Assembly (NCBI GenBank): GCA_004794655.1
Contig: SMMW01000001.1
Coordinates: 8,370,001-8,434,000, forward strand
Direction: 5' to 3'
Source: Marisa cornuarietis
Taxonomy: Eukaryota; Mollusca; Gastropoda; Architaenioglossa; Ampullariidae
Length of the DNA: 64,000 nt
Part shown: in pieces, positions 35,880 to 48,794 of the stretch
Position numbering within the stretch: the stretch's first letter is position 1
Layout: each line of letters starts with the position of its first letter
Notes under the pieces: model-generated
Seen by the model: only the letters and a program-made list of their open reading frames with translations
The model's database searches: none
Told to the model about the DNA's origin: nothing
Made by a program: the position numbers and the translations under genes

Positions 35880-37975
35880 AGTGCGCAGTAACTGACAGGA
35901 GCCTATGAATCCGGGAGCTGAAATCAAAATACTTTTTTCTTCGTTCTTGCGTTAAAAAAAAATATAAAAACATGTTCTCTTGTAGATCGCGTCGGTCATG
36001 AACTGCATTGAATCTGTTGAACAAGCGAGTACTGTTGATCGACAGGGGGCAGACATTCACGTTGAACTTCACAAGAAGAAGAGGAAACAGAAAAAAAAGA
36101 GAAACAGGATTTTAAAAAATGAAGATCTAGTCGATGGTCGTGTTTTGAGTCTCAGAGCTACCTGAAATGATTGGATGCGGCAGGTAACTTGAAGACCTGT
36201 GTCGTGTCATTTCCTGGATTCACAAGACAGTCAAACACATTTACGGACAGCGCTGTTTTAAAGGCTGAATTAATCATCTTATTTCCATTTGAATAATCAA
36301 CAGGTTATAAGTTAATATCCTTAAGGATTCAACAACGTTCAGTTCGAGTCTTAGTCTGAAAAAAGAAGGAAATAGCATGCTCCACCGTGCGGTATTTTCC
36401 ATTCTCGTTTGGTTAGTCTCGTCAAATGCTGTCATCTGATGCAAGTGAAAAATGCTTTAATGGCACAAGTCTTATCTATAGCAGCTTAAGACATATTTTC
36501 TCTGACGATAATATCAAATAAGTTCATAATTTGCTTGGTGTCTTTGTCTGACAATGCACTCTCATTTTCTTTTAAAAGTCAAACTAAAGAATTGTCTCTA
36601 CATCAAAGGCGTATGTAGGGGAAGGTAGTCGTGTACCTGTACCGAATAGAGCTACATAAGATAGTCATGTACCGTTAGTGTACAGAGCTACATACAATAT
36701 TCATGTACCTGCACCGTCTGAACCGTTTCTCATTATTATTTTTTTCTCCCTCACCTCACCCACCTCACCACCTTTTTAAGACCTTCTGTTTTAGACCCAG
36801 CTAAAAACAGTTTAGGTCAGGTTGATTGGGAATCCTTTGGTCCAGTAAATACTGTGCCCCACTCGTCCAGATGCCCCAAACTGTGGCGGCCAGCTTGTCT
36901 ATCGCACATCTTTTGAAGCGAACCGGTATTTTCCAGGTGTAAAGGGCGTACCCTTTCCCTTTAAGTTCTCACCTCTCCCGTCAGGTGTCGCTGTAAAACC
37001 AAAGGCTGAGCACAAATTACAAGTTGGACGCAGTATTTCGTCCTGCGTATTAAGCCCCGAGTTAAGTACCAAACGATTCTGGTTGTAGCCCTTCGATGCT
37101 TGGACCACACAACTCAGGGGATGAGGCATGTGTGAGGTTGAGATACTTCACGGTCTGTGGGCTCATATGACTGCTGCTATCAAATCACCACACGCTCTTA
37201 CAAACTGCGCAGTACTGGAGACATCAACTGCCTGTGCTAATTAGTGACTGATTACGAAATCTTGACGTGACTGTTATTAATATACCAAATTATATTAATA
37301 TAGCACATGTGCCACCTTCGTGTAGTTTTGAATATTGAAATAAAAACGTCTGTGTTTTTATTGGATGTGGTCTGTCACTAACACAGAGCGACTTAAAGAA
37401 ACAGTATACACTTCAGTGACGATGAATGTAAAAGGCTTCCTTTCTTTCTTTCCGGTGTATTTTCTCTTACCGTAAATGTGTAGGATGGTCATTTACTTAC
37501 GTTGGCCAAAGTTTTTAAACACGTTTTTGTCGTTATACTGCAACTGGGGACAGACAGACAGTATGTCTTTAAAAACTTTAAATCAACCCTTAGCACTGGT
37601 GGGGATTTCAGTGGATTTGTTATTGGTATACTCAGTGGATGATGATGATTTCTGACCAGTACACCTGTAGAAGATGTTATACTGCTATACCTAGTTCATG
37701 ATGATTTCAAACCAGCACAGGTGTCACAGAGAAAGGTTGTCTGATTAGGAGGTCACGTAAAAGTCCAATAACTTGACAGCTGCAGGAGCAGTGAACTGAT
37801 TTGTTAATGTAGGAAATAAGGGGATAGAGAAAATATATAGAGAAGATATATAGAGATAAATTTAATATATCAATATAAATGTAAATGGTGATGCCCTTTG
37901 GATGCAACGTACCATGAAACTTGTGGGTACACTCACGTGTTCTCTCTTTCACTTATCTCCGTATTGTCTTACAGT
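35880..37975. other. Anonymous DNA, no gene seen
   Basis: A weak repeat of about 43 bp around 36625-36715 (GTAGTC(A)TGTACC...GAGCTACATA) is the only structure noticed. Confidence 0.4.
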
Positions 37976-37979
37976 ACAC

Positions 37980-38265
37980 AACGGAAAATACACATTCAAA
38001 CATATGCATACCAACACATGTACACATAAACTACATAAGTATACATCAACGCATGTACACACCAACATCTATCTATACACACATTTATCAACACGTACAC
38101 ACCGATACCTGAACACACCTTCATCAACACATGTATACACAAATGACACAATACCTGTATACACCTTCATCAACACCTGTACACAACATGACAATCCTGC
38201 CACCAACACCCATACATCAACACATACACACCTTCATCAACACCTGTACACCACGTGATAATGTT
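37980..38265 (+). repeat. Degenerate CA-rich minisatellite
   Basis: Irregular units of 23-36 bp contain CACCTTCATCAACACCTGTA or variants (TACATCAACGCATGTACACA). They yield Thr/His-rich frames that should not be annotated as proteins. Confidence 0.75.
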
Positions 38266-38299
38266 TCCACTCGTTCTGTTCTTTCCTTCGTCGTTTCCT

Positions 38300-40970
38300 C
38301 CCTCTTGCCCCCTTCTCTTCTCACTCTCTCGCTCGCTCTTTCTTGTAACCCTCTCCGTATCTTCATCATCAAGCTGGGGAAAGGATGTAGATAGTATGTA
38401 GAAGTTATGTAGCAGCTGAAGTTCAATCCTCTTCATTGGTCACAGTTAGCCCCCTCCCCCTACCCCAAAATAAACAGATCGCCATCAGAGATAACCTTTC
38501 GCTTCCTCTGGGGGCGGAGCCATGAAGCAGGGATAACTTTACACCAGGGTTAGTTATAGAGCGGAAGCATTTTGCGGGTTCCTGGAACTACAAGTAGGCG
38601 TATTTCAAGGTATTTCTAGAGGTGCGTATGTCCAAGTTAGCAGAAGTAAAGCAAATATCAGAGGTACGGATATAACTCTGCTTCATGACAAAGGCCCCTT
38701 CGGGGAGTGAGCTAGTTCCCCTGCTTCAAAAGGTCGAATGCCTCTTTCGCACTGTCGTCAGTGAACGTGTCGACGGCGAAGAAATCGAATGAACGAATAA
38801 GGGACCATCAGAAAATCTCCAGTCTCCTCACAGACTGGCTGCTTCTAGAAAACAAGGTGCAAACTGTCTACACTTCCACTCAACAACCTCCCACAGTCGG
38901 CAGGCTTAGGTTCTCGGGTCCGGAAGGACCAAACAGGGGCCAAACATGGGCAGGTGAGGACCAAACATGGGCATGCTGACGGTTCGGCAGTGGTTTGCTG
39001 GTCAGCTATCCTGAACATGTATCAATTGAGGATGTCACCGGCAGTGGCAGCAAAACAAATTTTGGTAACCATGATGACTTGTGAATAACACGGACATACT
39101 GGTGGCTTCACGGAAACCCCTCCCGGTTGATTGGGCTCGAACAAAAAAACCCTTCCACTGGAATCACCTTGTGAAGTTGCGTTCTAGAAATAAGAGGATG
39201 AAGAAGAAAGAGGAAGTGTAGGTATACACCTCAGTTTTGGGGAGGATGGGTAAGTTCTGAGCCCAAGAGGGAATAAAGACGGAGGACACAAATTGGTTTT
39301 AACCACTCGTCGTGGTTATTTCGCTTTCCCCAAGACACGATTGCCTTCTTCCTCCAGTGCGACCTATTTTTTTCGAATCGTTAGCTCAGGCCCCTCAAAG
39401 GTTTAAAAAGAAAACCACTCATACCAATTTATAAGGATACCACACTTGCTTGAAAATGTCCCCAGGCTGTGATAAGGACAAATATCTTGTAGGAACCTGT
39501 GAAAACGAAAATACTGCTAGTAACTGGTTTCCAAATGCACCTACGCACATCAGATCCTCGTAAAAAATAAACTGACTTGCCCTCAGTCACAATGGTAACT
39601 CATTCTACAAGCTGTCCTTCAAGTACGAATCCCGGTCTCCTCGGAACATTAATTTTGTCAGATATTTGGTTGCCGACCTGTTTTGATGTCTATTTTGTAC
39701 TGGTGGTTTTTTTAAATGATGTGCTTTGTTTGTGGTGTTAAAGCACTCATACGTGGTTTATCTGTGGGCTCAGCTATAACGAGAGTAGAGTGCTCTTTCG
39801 CCCCGGTTCTTGCTGAATGGCTGTGCTCGTGCCATCTATTCAAAGCAAGTTTCAAAAACGCTTAACGCCCCATCATGAAGGTGCTTCTGGTTTCAGGGCT
39901 AACAAGGGCCGTTTGATGGGAGGAGCAGGCGCTTTGTGTGAAATACTTAAAAACTCGGCTTAACAAAGCTCATTTCTCTCCATTTCTACGCGACACACCA
40001 AGAGGTTTCGACTTTATGAAGCGCAGTAAGAAGGTGCAAGCGGTACAACGGTCACATCGTCAAGTAATGACGGAAAATATAATGATATTAATATCAAGAA
40101 TATCACTTTCAAATAAAGTAAGATAATGCAAGAAATGGAAAGAGCTGGATTACATGGGATGGAAAAACCAATTTATTTATCACTACTTTTTTCGTTAACG
40201 GTATCGAATGAACATTTGCTTAGGAGCGGTTGGAGGTGGACCAGTTTAGCTGATGGCCATGTATTATAAAATGCTTTCAGTAGCCAGTAACAAACCGGAC
40301 TTGATAATATGTGAGAGATATAAATACATATAAGGATATCAGCAGATTATATATATATATATATAATATATTTATATCTTTATGTCGCGAGGTCCTTTTT
40401 AGTAATAATAATGATATATTGTAGTATAGACAGGCATTGTGCTTTATGCATTTATAGTATTCTTCCCAAATGAGTAGTACTTTCACCACAGCATGTACAC
40501 TGTACTGTCCCAGTCTGCCTGACTCTGACCGTCCTCTGAGTCACCACCATACAGGCCGGGGGCAACCGACTAGAAGCATACGTGTCTGTCATGTACTCTG
40601 CATGTATCCTGTCTAGCCCGAAATGGACGCTTCCTGCTTGTCCATTAAACTGTCCTCTATTGTTATGATTTACTTAATATAATGGGGCTATAAGAAGCTC
40701 TTAGATTTCTTGACTTTCGAGTCCCGCCTGCGGTTGCCTTAGCCAGAGATCCCTCACCCCTTGTTCTACACGGTGCTCCAGGGGCAGCGCACCCTTAGAC
40801 ATCAGTCAGTGGCCACTGAACAGAAGCCCTATGTCTGGCCATCATGTGTGTGCACGTTGAATATTATGTCACGACGCCTCCATCAGCAAGTGACGTCACC
40901 TCTACTACTCGGCATCGTAGCCGTCGCTCACTGGTGTATGCGGGCTGCCGCTCCCTCAGGATGGTGCTGT
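38300..40970. other. Anonymous DNA with one SINE-like B-box
   Basis: Apart from the SINE-like sequence listed at 39575-39660 and an AT microsatellite near 40349, I see no gene, RNA or repeat unit. Confidence 0.35.
39575..39660 (+). mobile_element. Possible tRNA-derived SINE head
   Basis: An A-box-like CACAATGGTAACTCA (39587-39601) is followed at slightly short spacing by AGTACGAATCCCGGTC (39622-39637), which resembles a tRNA B-box (GTTCGAATCCCGG). The tail is not recognised. The spacing of about 33 nt is shorter than usual. Confidence 0.3.
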
Positions 40971-40977
40971 GGTGCCA

Positions 40978-41735
40978 GATTACGAACTTTCTGCTCTAAC
41001 CCTCATAAAGACCTACCACTGTAAACTGTCTGCACCAACCCTCATAGAGACCTACAATTGTAAACCATCTGCTCCAACCCTCATAGAGACCTACCACTGT
41101 AAACTGTCTACTCCAGCCTTCATAGAGACCTACCACTGTAAACTGTCTACTCCAACCCTCATAGAGACCTACCACTGTAAACTGTCTGCTCCAGCCCTCA
41201 TAGAGACCTACCACTGTAAACTGTCTGCTCCAACCCTCATAGAGACCTACCACTGTAAACTGTCTGGTCCAGCCCTCATAGAGACCTACCACTGTAAACT
41301 TTCTACTCCAACCCTCATAGAGACCTACCACTGTAAACTGTCTACTCCAACCCTCATAGAGACCTACCACTGTAAACTGTCTACTCCAACCCTCATAGAG
41401 ACCTACCACTGTAAACTTTCTACTCCAACCCTCATAGAGACCTACCACTGTAAACTGTCTACTCCAACCCTCATAGAGACCTACCACTGTAAACTGTCTG
41501 GTCCAGCCCTCATAGAGACCTACCACTGTAAACTGTACTCCAACCCTCATAGAGACCTACCACTGTAAACTGTCTGCTCCAGCCCTCATAGAGACCTACC
41601 ACTGTAAACTGTCTACTCCAACCCTCATAGAGACCTACCACTGTAAACTGTCTGCTCCAACCCTCATAGAGACCTACCACTGTAAACTGTCTGGTCCAGG
41701 CTTCACAGAGAGGTAATACGGTAAATTTATCTGTC
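40978..41735 (+). repeat. 39-bp minisatellite, about 19 units
   Basis: Units start CTCATAGAGACCTACCACTG and end GTAAACTGTCTACTCCAACC or a variant. Four recurrent variants occur at the end of the unit: CTACTCCAAC, CTGCTCCA(A/G)C, CTGGTCCAGC and CTTTCTACTCC. Their order suggests small higher-order blocks. One unit near 41530 is 37 bp (CTGTACTCC) and shifts the frame. Because 39 is divisible by 3, both strands stay open: 199 codons on plus (13-residue unit LIETYHCKLSTPT) and 184 on minus (unit FTVVGLYEGWSRQ). First and last units are diverged. I read this as satellite DNA, not a protein. Confidence 0.96.
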
Positions 41736-42954
41736 GCCGGACCCTTCACCAAGTGTTTTCTAGTTGGCAGCGTGTCTGGCAAGACCATCTCGGCGTCTTG
41801 CCCAACACTAGTATCGAGTCGGAGAGAATAGGGGAGTGGGGAGGGGGGCATGTAAGACACTGTAGTAATAGTTCACAGATTCAGTCATTGCCATCAATTA
41901 ATTTGATAAGTTGTTTTTCTGTGTCTTTTATAAATACTTTTTATATAAGTTTATATCTACAACATTAAAATAAACTCGTGATTTAGATATTGACGCTCGT
42001 AAGGAGAGTGCTCTCAGCACTTGAGACACGAACGAGGCATGGACAATACACGACAATACACGAAGACGGAAAGATAAACAACAGATAACTAATAAAAGAC
42101 AAATATAGAAAACAAAGAGGAATCGGGTAACATGAACTAAGGTTATCGTGATTCCACAGAGGAAGACGAGTAGGCGAGTTTGAAGATGGACTACCACTGT
42201 GTGGATTGTTGTTAGAAGTAATGCTCAAGAAAGGTGTTAGTGCACATTTAAATAATTCAATGGTTGGTAGGTAGGTGGCGGATATGGAAGGGGAGAGAAT
42301 GCAATTGTTTTGCTTTGCAGTAACAAAAAATCCTGTGATTGTATGTTGTTGTTTTGTGACAGAAGTATTAGGATAAATTTTAGGATACGGTCATCAGACG
42401 AAAGGTGGAGTTGTCTGGCTGGCATGAAGGGGAAGAGTAGTTCAGATAAATAGCGCAGTTCAGTATATGTGTGTCCAGATGAAGCCTTGCTCAAGCCGAA
42501 CTCCGCACAGCTCCATTGAATGCATTTTGTTTTCCTTTCTCAAAGAGCTACAATTTGTACCTCCGCGTCTGCAAGCTCTCATCTTAAGCATTCTCAAAAC
42601 TGTTACTGAATACAAAACACCATTAGTGTCATCTTCCCGTTGGGTAAATAACTTTCACACTTCTCATCCTGCGCAGTAACAGGGGAGATAATTTGATTCT
42701 TGCAAAAAAAAAAAAAAAAAAGTCTCTGCTCGCAGCTTTGCTTATTGCTTCTGCGTCGAGGCAACTATCAAAGTGAGAAAACTTAATAATATCTATGAAA
42801 TTGACGAAGTCTTTCATCGACCTGTAATGCGTAAGGGGGGGAAAAAGCATGTTTACATTAGCCAGGGCGGAATGAAGTCCTCGAGCCTAGCCTCCCTGAA
42901 CAGACGAAAGCACCGACAATTATTTTATCGGCATCAGCCTCCACCTATCGTTGG

Positions 42955-43060
42955 CTAAGCGAGTAACCAAATGGTTAAAGGACTGGGGTCCAAACCGAAA
43001 TGCGTGATAGTTCGATACCCGTGTGACGCAGCGATCTTTCGCTTGTCACGTGTTGGAAAC
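42955..43060 (+). mobile_element. tRNA-derived SINE head
   Basis: GCGAGTAACCAAATGGTTAA (A-box region, 42959-42978) and AGTTCGATACCCG (B-box, 43009-43021) are spaced about 44 nt apart, as in RNA polymerase III type 2 promoters. The stretch does not fold into a convincing complete tRNA, so a tRNA-derived SINE head is more likely than a functional tRNA gene. The downstream body is unknown. Confidence 0.5.
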
Positions 43061-43489
43061 GAACGCCAAATGCTTCCAGACCTTACAAATAAACTGGACG
43101 GAGCAGAACTATTTGACGTTTGCTGCTTTTAGTGAATTTGATGGTCGAAATCTGCGGGTAGCAGACTATAAAAACAATTGAAAGAAAATATCGCAATCGT
43201 CACAGCCTTGCTTTTTTTTCCCCATCGGCATCTAGCTTCTGAGTGAAAATAAATTCAGATTTTTTATCTTTTCTTACATACTGGAGGAAGAACTTTTGGT
43301 CGGAATGAATGTATTTGACTTTCTGCATCTTCCTGCTCGCTTTTTCGAATTTTGTTTTAACGTTCTTGTTTTACTTGTAGGCTTCTCGCTTCCCCTTTGA
43401 CCGAACCACACATGCTATGCCAGTTGGTTTTATAACTTCCCGCAATGGAAAGCTCACGAATTAGGAGTTAGTTTATAGTCGGGTTAGCT

Positions 43490-43612
43490 TAAACAGCCGG
43501 TTCCCTACCCGTTTACCCAGTTTTACCCAGCAGTAAACTGCCGATGTCTATGAATACGAACCCTGAGGTCATAGTCTCCTGGACCGGAGATAACAGCTAA
43601 CTCCGAGATTAC
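43490..43612 (-). mobile_element. tRNA-derived SINE-like sequence
   Basis: On the minus strand GGAGTTAGCTGTTATCTCC (43603-43585) precedes a B-box-like GGGTTCGTATTC (43563-43552). GGCAGTTTACTGCTGGGTAA and AACTGGGTAAACGGGTAGGG follow. The order and spacing fit a SINE head and body. The A-box match is weak. Confidence 0.4.
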
Positions 43613-44120
43613 TTTATATTCGTTCTAACGCAGAAAAGACAGAGATGAGAGGTAACTATTCACTGAACATAGTAACCTTTGTCATTGAAAATACAAATAA
43701 CATAACAGTTTGAAAGAGTATCAGAGTAGCAGTGACTTCAGTATGAAATTCATCTTTCTTTAAACAACCGAGGATGGGTTAGTGAAGTGACTGGGTGTCC
43801 GCCCTCTCCTTAAACTCGTGAGATTCTGGCTGTTCGTGTGTGAATTCAGCTTCATATCCTAACTGGGGGGAGGGGGATTATTCTGGTCTAAAACATCGAT
43901 TTGGGTAAGTAAACTGAATCTTAATTATGATCATTTTCTGCATTTAAGTAAGAGTGAGTCAGTGAGAGAGAAAGAGAGGAAAAAGAGTGGGCGTGCACGC
44001 GCGCCTTTACATAAATTCAAATTCAAAATAAAAATGAAGTGCTAACAAGTGTGAACCTGAATGCTTTTGTTATTAGGTCCCCTCCCCCACCTCTCTTATC
44101 CAAAAATGCGTTCGCGCGCG

Positions 44121-44124
<4 letters not shown>

Positions 44125-44163
<39 letters not shown>
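44125..44163 (+). repeat. (GC)n-(AC)n microsatellite
   Basis: A short CGCGCGCG run passes into about 19 CA units. Confidence 0.94.
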
Positions 44164-44165
<2 letters not shown>

Positions 44166-45049
44166 ACTGTAAGCGGAGGTCATTAACTTTCTTATTAGGT
44201 AATCTATCCAATGTTCGTGCCGTGTGTTGCTAAAGTGGTATTGTTTTACATACATGGCCTATGAGGCTAGGTAACAGTGGGTCATGAGGCCGAGGTTGAG
44301 AAGCTCCTGCTTGAGTTCCCTGACCCTCGCCATCTTGGAGGGGTGGGGCGGTAGGGGAAGAAGTGACAGCGACCTGGCCAGAAGTAGAAGAAACAGGGAG
44401 GGAACAAGACGGTGTATGTCGAGGGAGAAGGAGGAGGGAAAGACGTCGTGGAGGACGTTTGTGTCGGGTGTCAGCAGCAGTGCCCCGCACTCGGGATTTC
44501 GTGTCGCCAAGAAAGTTTTTGAAAGATTGTCCTCCCCTGCTCGTGTGCCCATTGCTAAGATTTATGACTGTGACGAACGTTGAACGCTTTTTAGCAGGAG
44601 CCCACCTTTCCAAAGTAATTCATTTTTTCCCCAGGAGTCTCGTGGCCATTGTCGCAAGCTGAAAGAGCCACGCGCTGAAGACACGTCAACGCACGAGCCG
44701 ACATGTCACCTGAGACGGAGATCCACGCGTGACCTTTCTACTTCAACAGGTGGGTTATGAAGCATCTGGGTATTGTCGCCGCCACGCTGTTTGCCTACCC
44801 TCTTCCCCTTGATTTCCTCTTTGTCCTCCCCTCCCACTTTCTTGTCATTTATTTTTTATTTATTTAATGGCACAGCGTTATGGTCTACAGCGTGTTGAAC
44901 CCGAGGTAGCGGGACCCTGGACTGAATTGCGCGTCACCACGAACGCAACCGTCTGAACCGACATCAGCGCCAGTAATTAAATGATATGCTTCGCTGGAAA
45001 CAAGACATCCTTCTCCGCTTCTGGTTTTATGTTGTTGTCAAATCTGCTG

Positions 45050-45125
45050 GTAGTGGAGGAGGAGGAAGAAGAGGAGGTAGATGTGGTGATGGTGGTGGTG
45101 GCAGCGGCATTAGTGATATTTTGCC
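45050..45125 (+). repeat. GGA/GTG trinucleotide-rich tract
   Basis: AGGAGGAGGAAGAAGAGGAGG and GGTGATGGTGGTGGTGG encode poly-Ser/Thr on the minus strand and poly-Glu/Val on plus. The tract inflates the open frames around 44977-45687. Confidence 0.8.
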
Positions 45126-46899
45126 TTTTCATCGGAATCCCCTGGAGGACTACCGCTTGTTGCCGCATACTGCGCAGTGGGAGACATGTTTGCCTCTCAT
45201 CTCCTTCGTGTATTTCAGGCACAAAGACGTTGAAGGGGTGGGGTAGGGATGGGAGGATGTACTTTACATCACAGGTTCCGCCCTTCATCTTCCCACAGCA
45301 ATTCTTTTTGACAAGATCTGTCACCGAAGGCTCTATTCTTAGATTAGCAAATAAAAATAACAACAATAAAATAAAGTTCGTCAGCTGGCGATCGCGTTCA
45401 TCTAAACAAACAAAGCCAATCTGGTGTGTGCGTGCATGTGCTTGTAATCCTCGGGATGGGGGATAAGTGAACTGCTTTACTAACCGCAAGGGCAACAGTA
45501 GATCACAGATGGCGCATTCAGCTGAAGAATCAAACCTCTCACTTTCTCCAAAAGGAGCTTTAATGCATGTATGTACATAGTAGTGCAGGCGCATCAACTT
45601 AAAAGATAGATTGCGTATATATAGGTATTTCCACGTGAGAGAGAGAGAAAGAGAGAGAATCAAGTCTGAACTAACACTCGAATGCATACCGACTATTTAA
45701 ATTTTTAATAGTTAAATTTTCAAATTATCTCGCGTGAGTAGCATCTGTTCTCGGTGACTGATAGATTGCCGACAACACAACAACACGAGAAGGCCACCAA
45801 AGAGCAGGTAGAGTAGGACAGGACGGCCCTGAGCATGACAACACAAGAAGCTAGGTACAGGAGAACGGGACCCCGGGCTGATGATGGATGCGTAAACCGG
45901 TGGACAGAGCAGGCTTGATGGACAGATGAATGTGAGAGGATTTAGGAAAGGGTATTTGAGGGTATGCGATATACAAAAGACCGAAAAACATTGGGTAAAA
46001 GTGGGAGAATGCGAGACGGGGTGTCACTCCACCGACCGGGGAAGGTAAGGGAAGTGTCGAAAGGAAATGTCGATGATAGACGATAATAGGAGAGACCTGA
46101 ACCGATGAGAAATAAAAATGTAATTAATATCACATGAATATCACATTAAGATCAGATTTCAGTTCTAGGCCTCCTTCATAACGCATGAAAGCGGAGATAC
46201 AAAGCTCTGTTGCCATGACTTAGACTTTCCAGTATCTCAAACACAAAAACCGACCAGGTCAAGAAACGGATTTGAAAGAGCGACTCGCGGTCTGAGTGAA
46301 TTTTATACCATCATGCCTTTTCACTCATCACAGATACCCGGTATTAACCTGTCTTGAAACTTCGCATGCCTTGCTGTCTTGTATTTCCTATACATTCCCC
46401 CTCCTCCCATAAAAGAAACCACCCATCCACCACCCCCACACTCCAAGCCGTCAGCTCAGATGTGAACTTTATGAGGCTTAATGTGAGAAAATAGTGCAGA
46501 AGGATACGCCCCATGGTCCAAGGGCCCTCCTTGTCACGTGCCCGTCTGACAGCGATATGCATAAACATGAGGCTGACACAAAAGCGCGTGCGTAAAGCTT
46601 TACATCGTAACATGCGTAATCCGCTTGTTCCAGCGGGTAGTGCCACGCGACCGACACGCTGCTACGTCCTCACACCTGATTGGTAGGCCCACGATGACAG
46701 GTCGCGTCCCATTTTACCTACTATAGTCTCCTTCCTCGAAAGTCGAATACAGCCGGGTTGCTGACCCCAGCGTAAATAAGCTTTTCAGAAAAGAAAGACT
46801 TTCAGACGCGTGCGCTTGAAAACACACCCGCTTATTCTGGATGGAGGTGTCTCACCTTCCCCCTACCCTCGTAGGCCTCACCTTCACCACCCGTTTTGC

Positions 46900-46943
46900 C
46901 GTCATAGAGCTTTAGTTGCTGGCTCGACGTAAAACATTCCCCC
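46900..46943 (+). repeat. Short dispersed repeat tail, copy 3
   Basis: GTCATAGAGCTTTAGTTGCT followed by GGCTCGACGTAAAACATTCC matches copies 1 and 2 with a few substitutions. It ends in C-rich simple sequence, as copy 1 does. Confidence 0.5.
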
Positions 46944-47024
46944 CTCTCCCCATGGGACGAACTGCGCAGGTACGTAGTCTCCGTCAGACAGCCAAAGCTC
47001 CCCTAAGACCCTGGCTGTCTTAAT

Positions 47025-47110
47025 GGTAAGGTTCGAACAAAGATTGAGATCGTGTCGGCTCTGTCCACATCAGGGCTGCTGTTAATCCACTAACTCGGCG
47101 AGTCTCAAAC
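47025..47110 (-). mobile_element. Possible tRNA-derived SINE head
   Basis: On the minus strand TTAGTGGATTAACAG (47094-47080) resembles an A-box and TTTGTTCGAACCTTAC (47041-47026) a B-box, about 50 nt apart. The sequence downstream is not recognised. Confidence 0.35.
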
Positions 47111-47384
47111 CTAAAACCCAACGGTCTATTGGTTTAAATAAAGTACCCTAAGGGTAGGGCAGGGTACGAATGTGGGAATAACGCTTAGTGAATGTGATAG
47201 AACCGTCGTTGTGGATTCTGGACCTACTTTTCAAAAAAGGCATTTAAGGTCAGGTTAAGTTCAGGGTTGATGAGTTATGCTTACGACGACGACGACGACT
47301 GCACGACCTTAACCGAATACTAATACCAGATGTGTAACACAGTATCAAGTACTAATGTCAGATGTGTCATACGGGACCAATCCA

Positions 47385-47610
47385 CACAGCATGGAAACGT
47401 TTTATGAATGTTTCAAACCTGATAACATGGCTGTAGAAACTTTAACAGCTTAAAATGAAACGTTTTCAAAACGTTTTAATAAAGTGTGCGAAACAAATAC
47501 ATTTTGCGTACACTCTTCTACAGCAGCGAAGATTACATTTAATATGAAACGTTCAGAAAGCGTTAAAATTTAACGATAATGTTTCAATAGGAACGTTTAA
47601 CGATTTATTC
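47385..47610. repeat. AACGTTTT-rich degenerate repeats
   Basis: GAAACGTTTTCAAAACGTTT, GAAACGTTCAGAAAGCGTTA, GAACGTTTAACG and GGAAACGTTTTATGAATG cluster here. They form loosely palindromic AAACGTTT cores on both strands. Similar palindromic AACGTTTT clusters are common in decayed invertebrate DNA elements. No boundaries can be set. Confidence 0.3.
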
Positions 47611-48134
47611 TAAATAGTTGACGGGTGGTGCGTTCTGTGCGATGCCAATGATTGTGCGTCGTTTAAGTTTTTCCTCATTTCACCCTTGGTGTCGCTCTCT
47701 CACTCGATTTGTTTGTCTGGTGGAATGGTGAGAACACGCGGCTCTGTTTTGGTTTGGTATGAACATTGCTTGATTGTGCATTGTGTGCACCACAGGCGGG
47801 CCGGGAGTCTGGTGTTTTTCCCTCAATATCCCAGTGAAGGAGCAGCTTATAAATCTTTCAAAGCGTGGCATCGGCAGCGACCTTGACTTTGCGCCAAGCA
47901 AAATCTTACTTTTAATCATTCCCTTGAAAAATAAAGTAATGAAGACTAGTCATGGCGCTATACTGAGCAATGCTTGAAGCTAGGAAGGTGCACATACAGT
48001 AAAAGATGGTAGGAAAAGTTATCTAAGGCCGAAAACAAATGCAACAACGCTGGAGATCGTTGTAAAATAAGTAGATTAATTTACATCACTTAGTGTCAAG
48101 GATTCATGATACTTCTGACCGATTGTTGATGTCA

Positions 48135-48215
48135 AAGCGCACTGGGCCTGCTGCCAGTAGGGAGGGGCGCTATACAAGTGTTTCTATATTATTATTTTTA
48201 TTGTTATATCCCACA
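48135..48215 (+). mobile_element. LINE 3' tail remnant
   Basis: AAAGCGCACTGGGCCTGCTG, then GGGGCGCTATACAAGTGTTT and CTATATTATTATTTTTATTG, matches the usual CR1-type 3' tail (AAAGCGC...GCGCTATACAAGT plus ATT repeats). No coding part remains. Confidence 0.6.
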
Positions 48216-48263
48216 GTGTAGAGTGCAGCATTGGTTGTGTGAGAAGTAGTGCTTTCGACCTGT

Positions 48264-48269
<6 letters not shown>

Positions 48270-48346
<77 letters not shown>
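48270..48346 (+). repeat. (TG)n microsatellite
   Basis: About 38 uninterrupted TG units, the longest dinucleotide tract in the window. Confidence 0.97.
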
Positions 48347-48347
<1 letters not shown>

Positions 48348-48794
48348 CTAACACAATTCTTAATGATATCTTTTATGAAAACCCACTGAGGACCAATGAA
48401 AAGAGTTTTAATCTGTGTAAAGTCTGTCAATGGACACATTAACCTAATTTCTACTATTATTCCTTGATATCAAGATGTATTTCAGACACACGAGATCAAA
48501 GGACTGTAATCAAAGATAGCCATGGTGTATGACGATCGCTTTACTAACAGTTTTAACACATGCATTGCATCCGCAAAACCTTTAGCAATTGTACGTCCCT
48601 CTCTAATCTGGAAAACTTCTGCTTATTGGAGTTATCCGAAACGGAATAATTCACACAGCATCAACCTATGAGTTTCAATGACAGCAACGATTAGGGACGA
48701 AAAATAATTCCAGTGCTTCACAATGGGTGATCACGCCTGCAGCAAGCAGCGCCCTCTGTGTGTACAAGTGAGTCTAATTATTGGTTTATTTAAT

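Noticed and set aside
38170..38436. Charged minus-strand frames
   Set aside because: They overlap CT-rich simple sequence and a degenerate minisatellite.
40969..41568. 199-residue repeat protein
   Set aside because: Arises because the minisatellite period (39) is a multiple of three; both strands are open and a 37-bp unit breaks the frame.
42955..43040. Functional tRNA gene
   Set aside because: A- and B-box-like motifs are present, but I could not form a full cloverleaf with matching acceptor and anticodon stems; a SINE head is more likely.
44259..44613. GC-rich region open in several frames on both strands
   Set aside because: Lack of stops is explained by high GC and purine/pyrimidine strand bias; no coding motif apart from the weak ELKQELLNLGL stretch.
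44880..44970. tRNA-derived SINE on the minus strand (GGTGACGCGCA ... GGGTTCAACACG)
   Set aside because: Both boxes deviate from consensus and no SINE body was recognisable.
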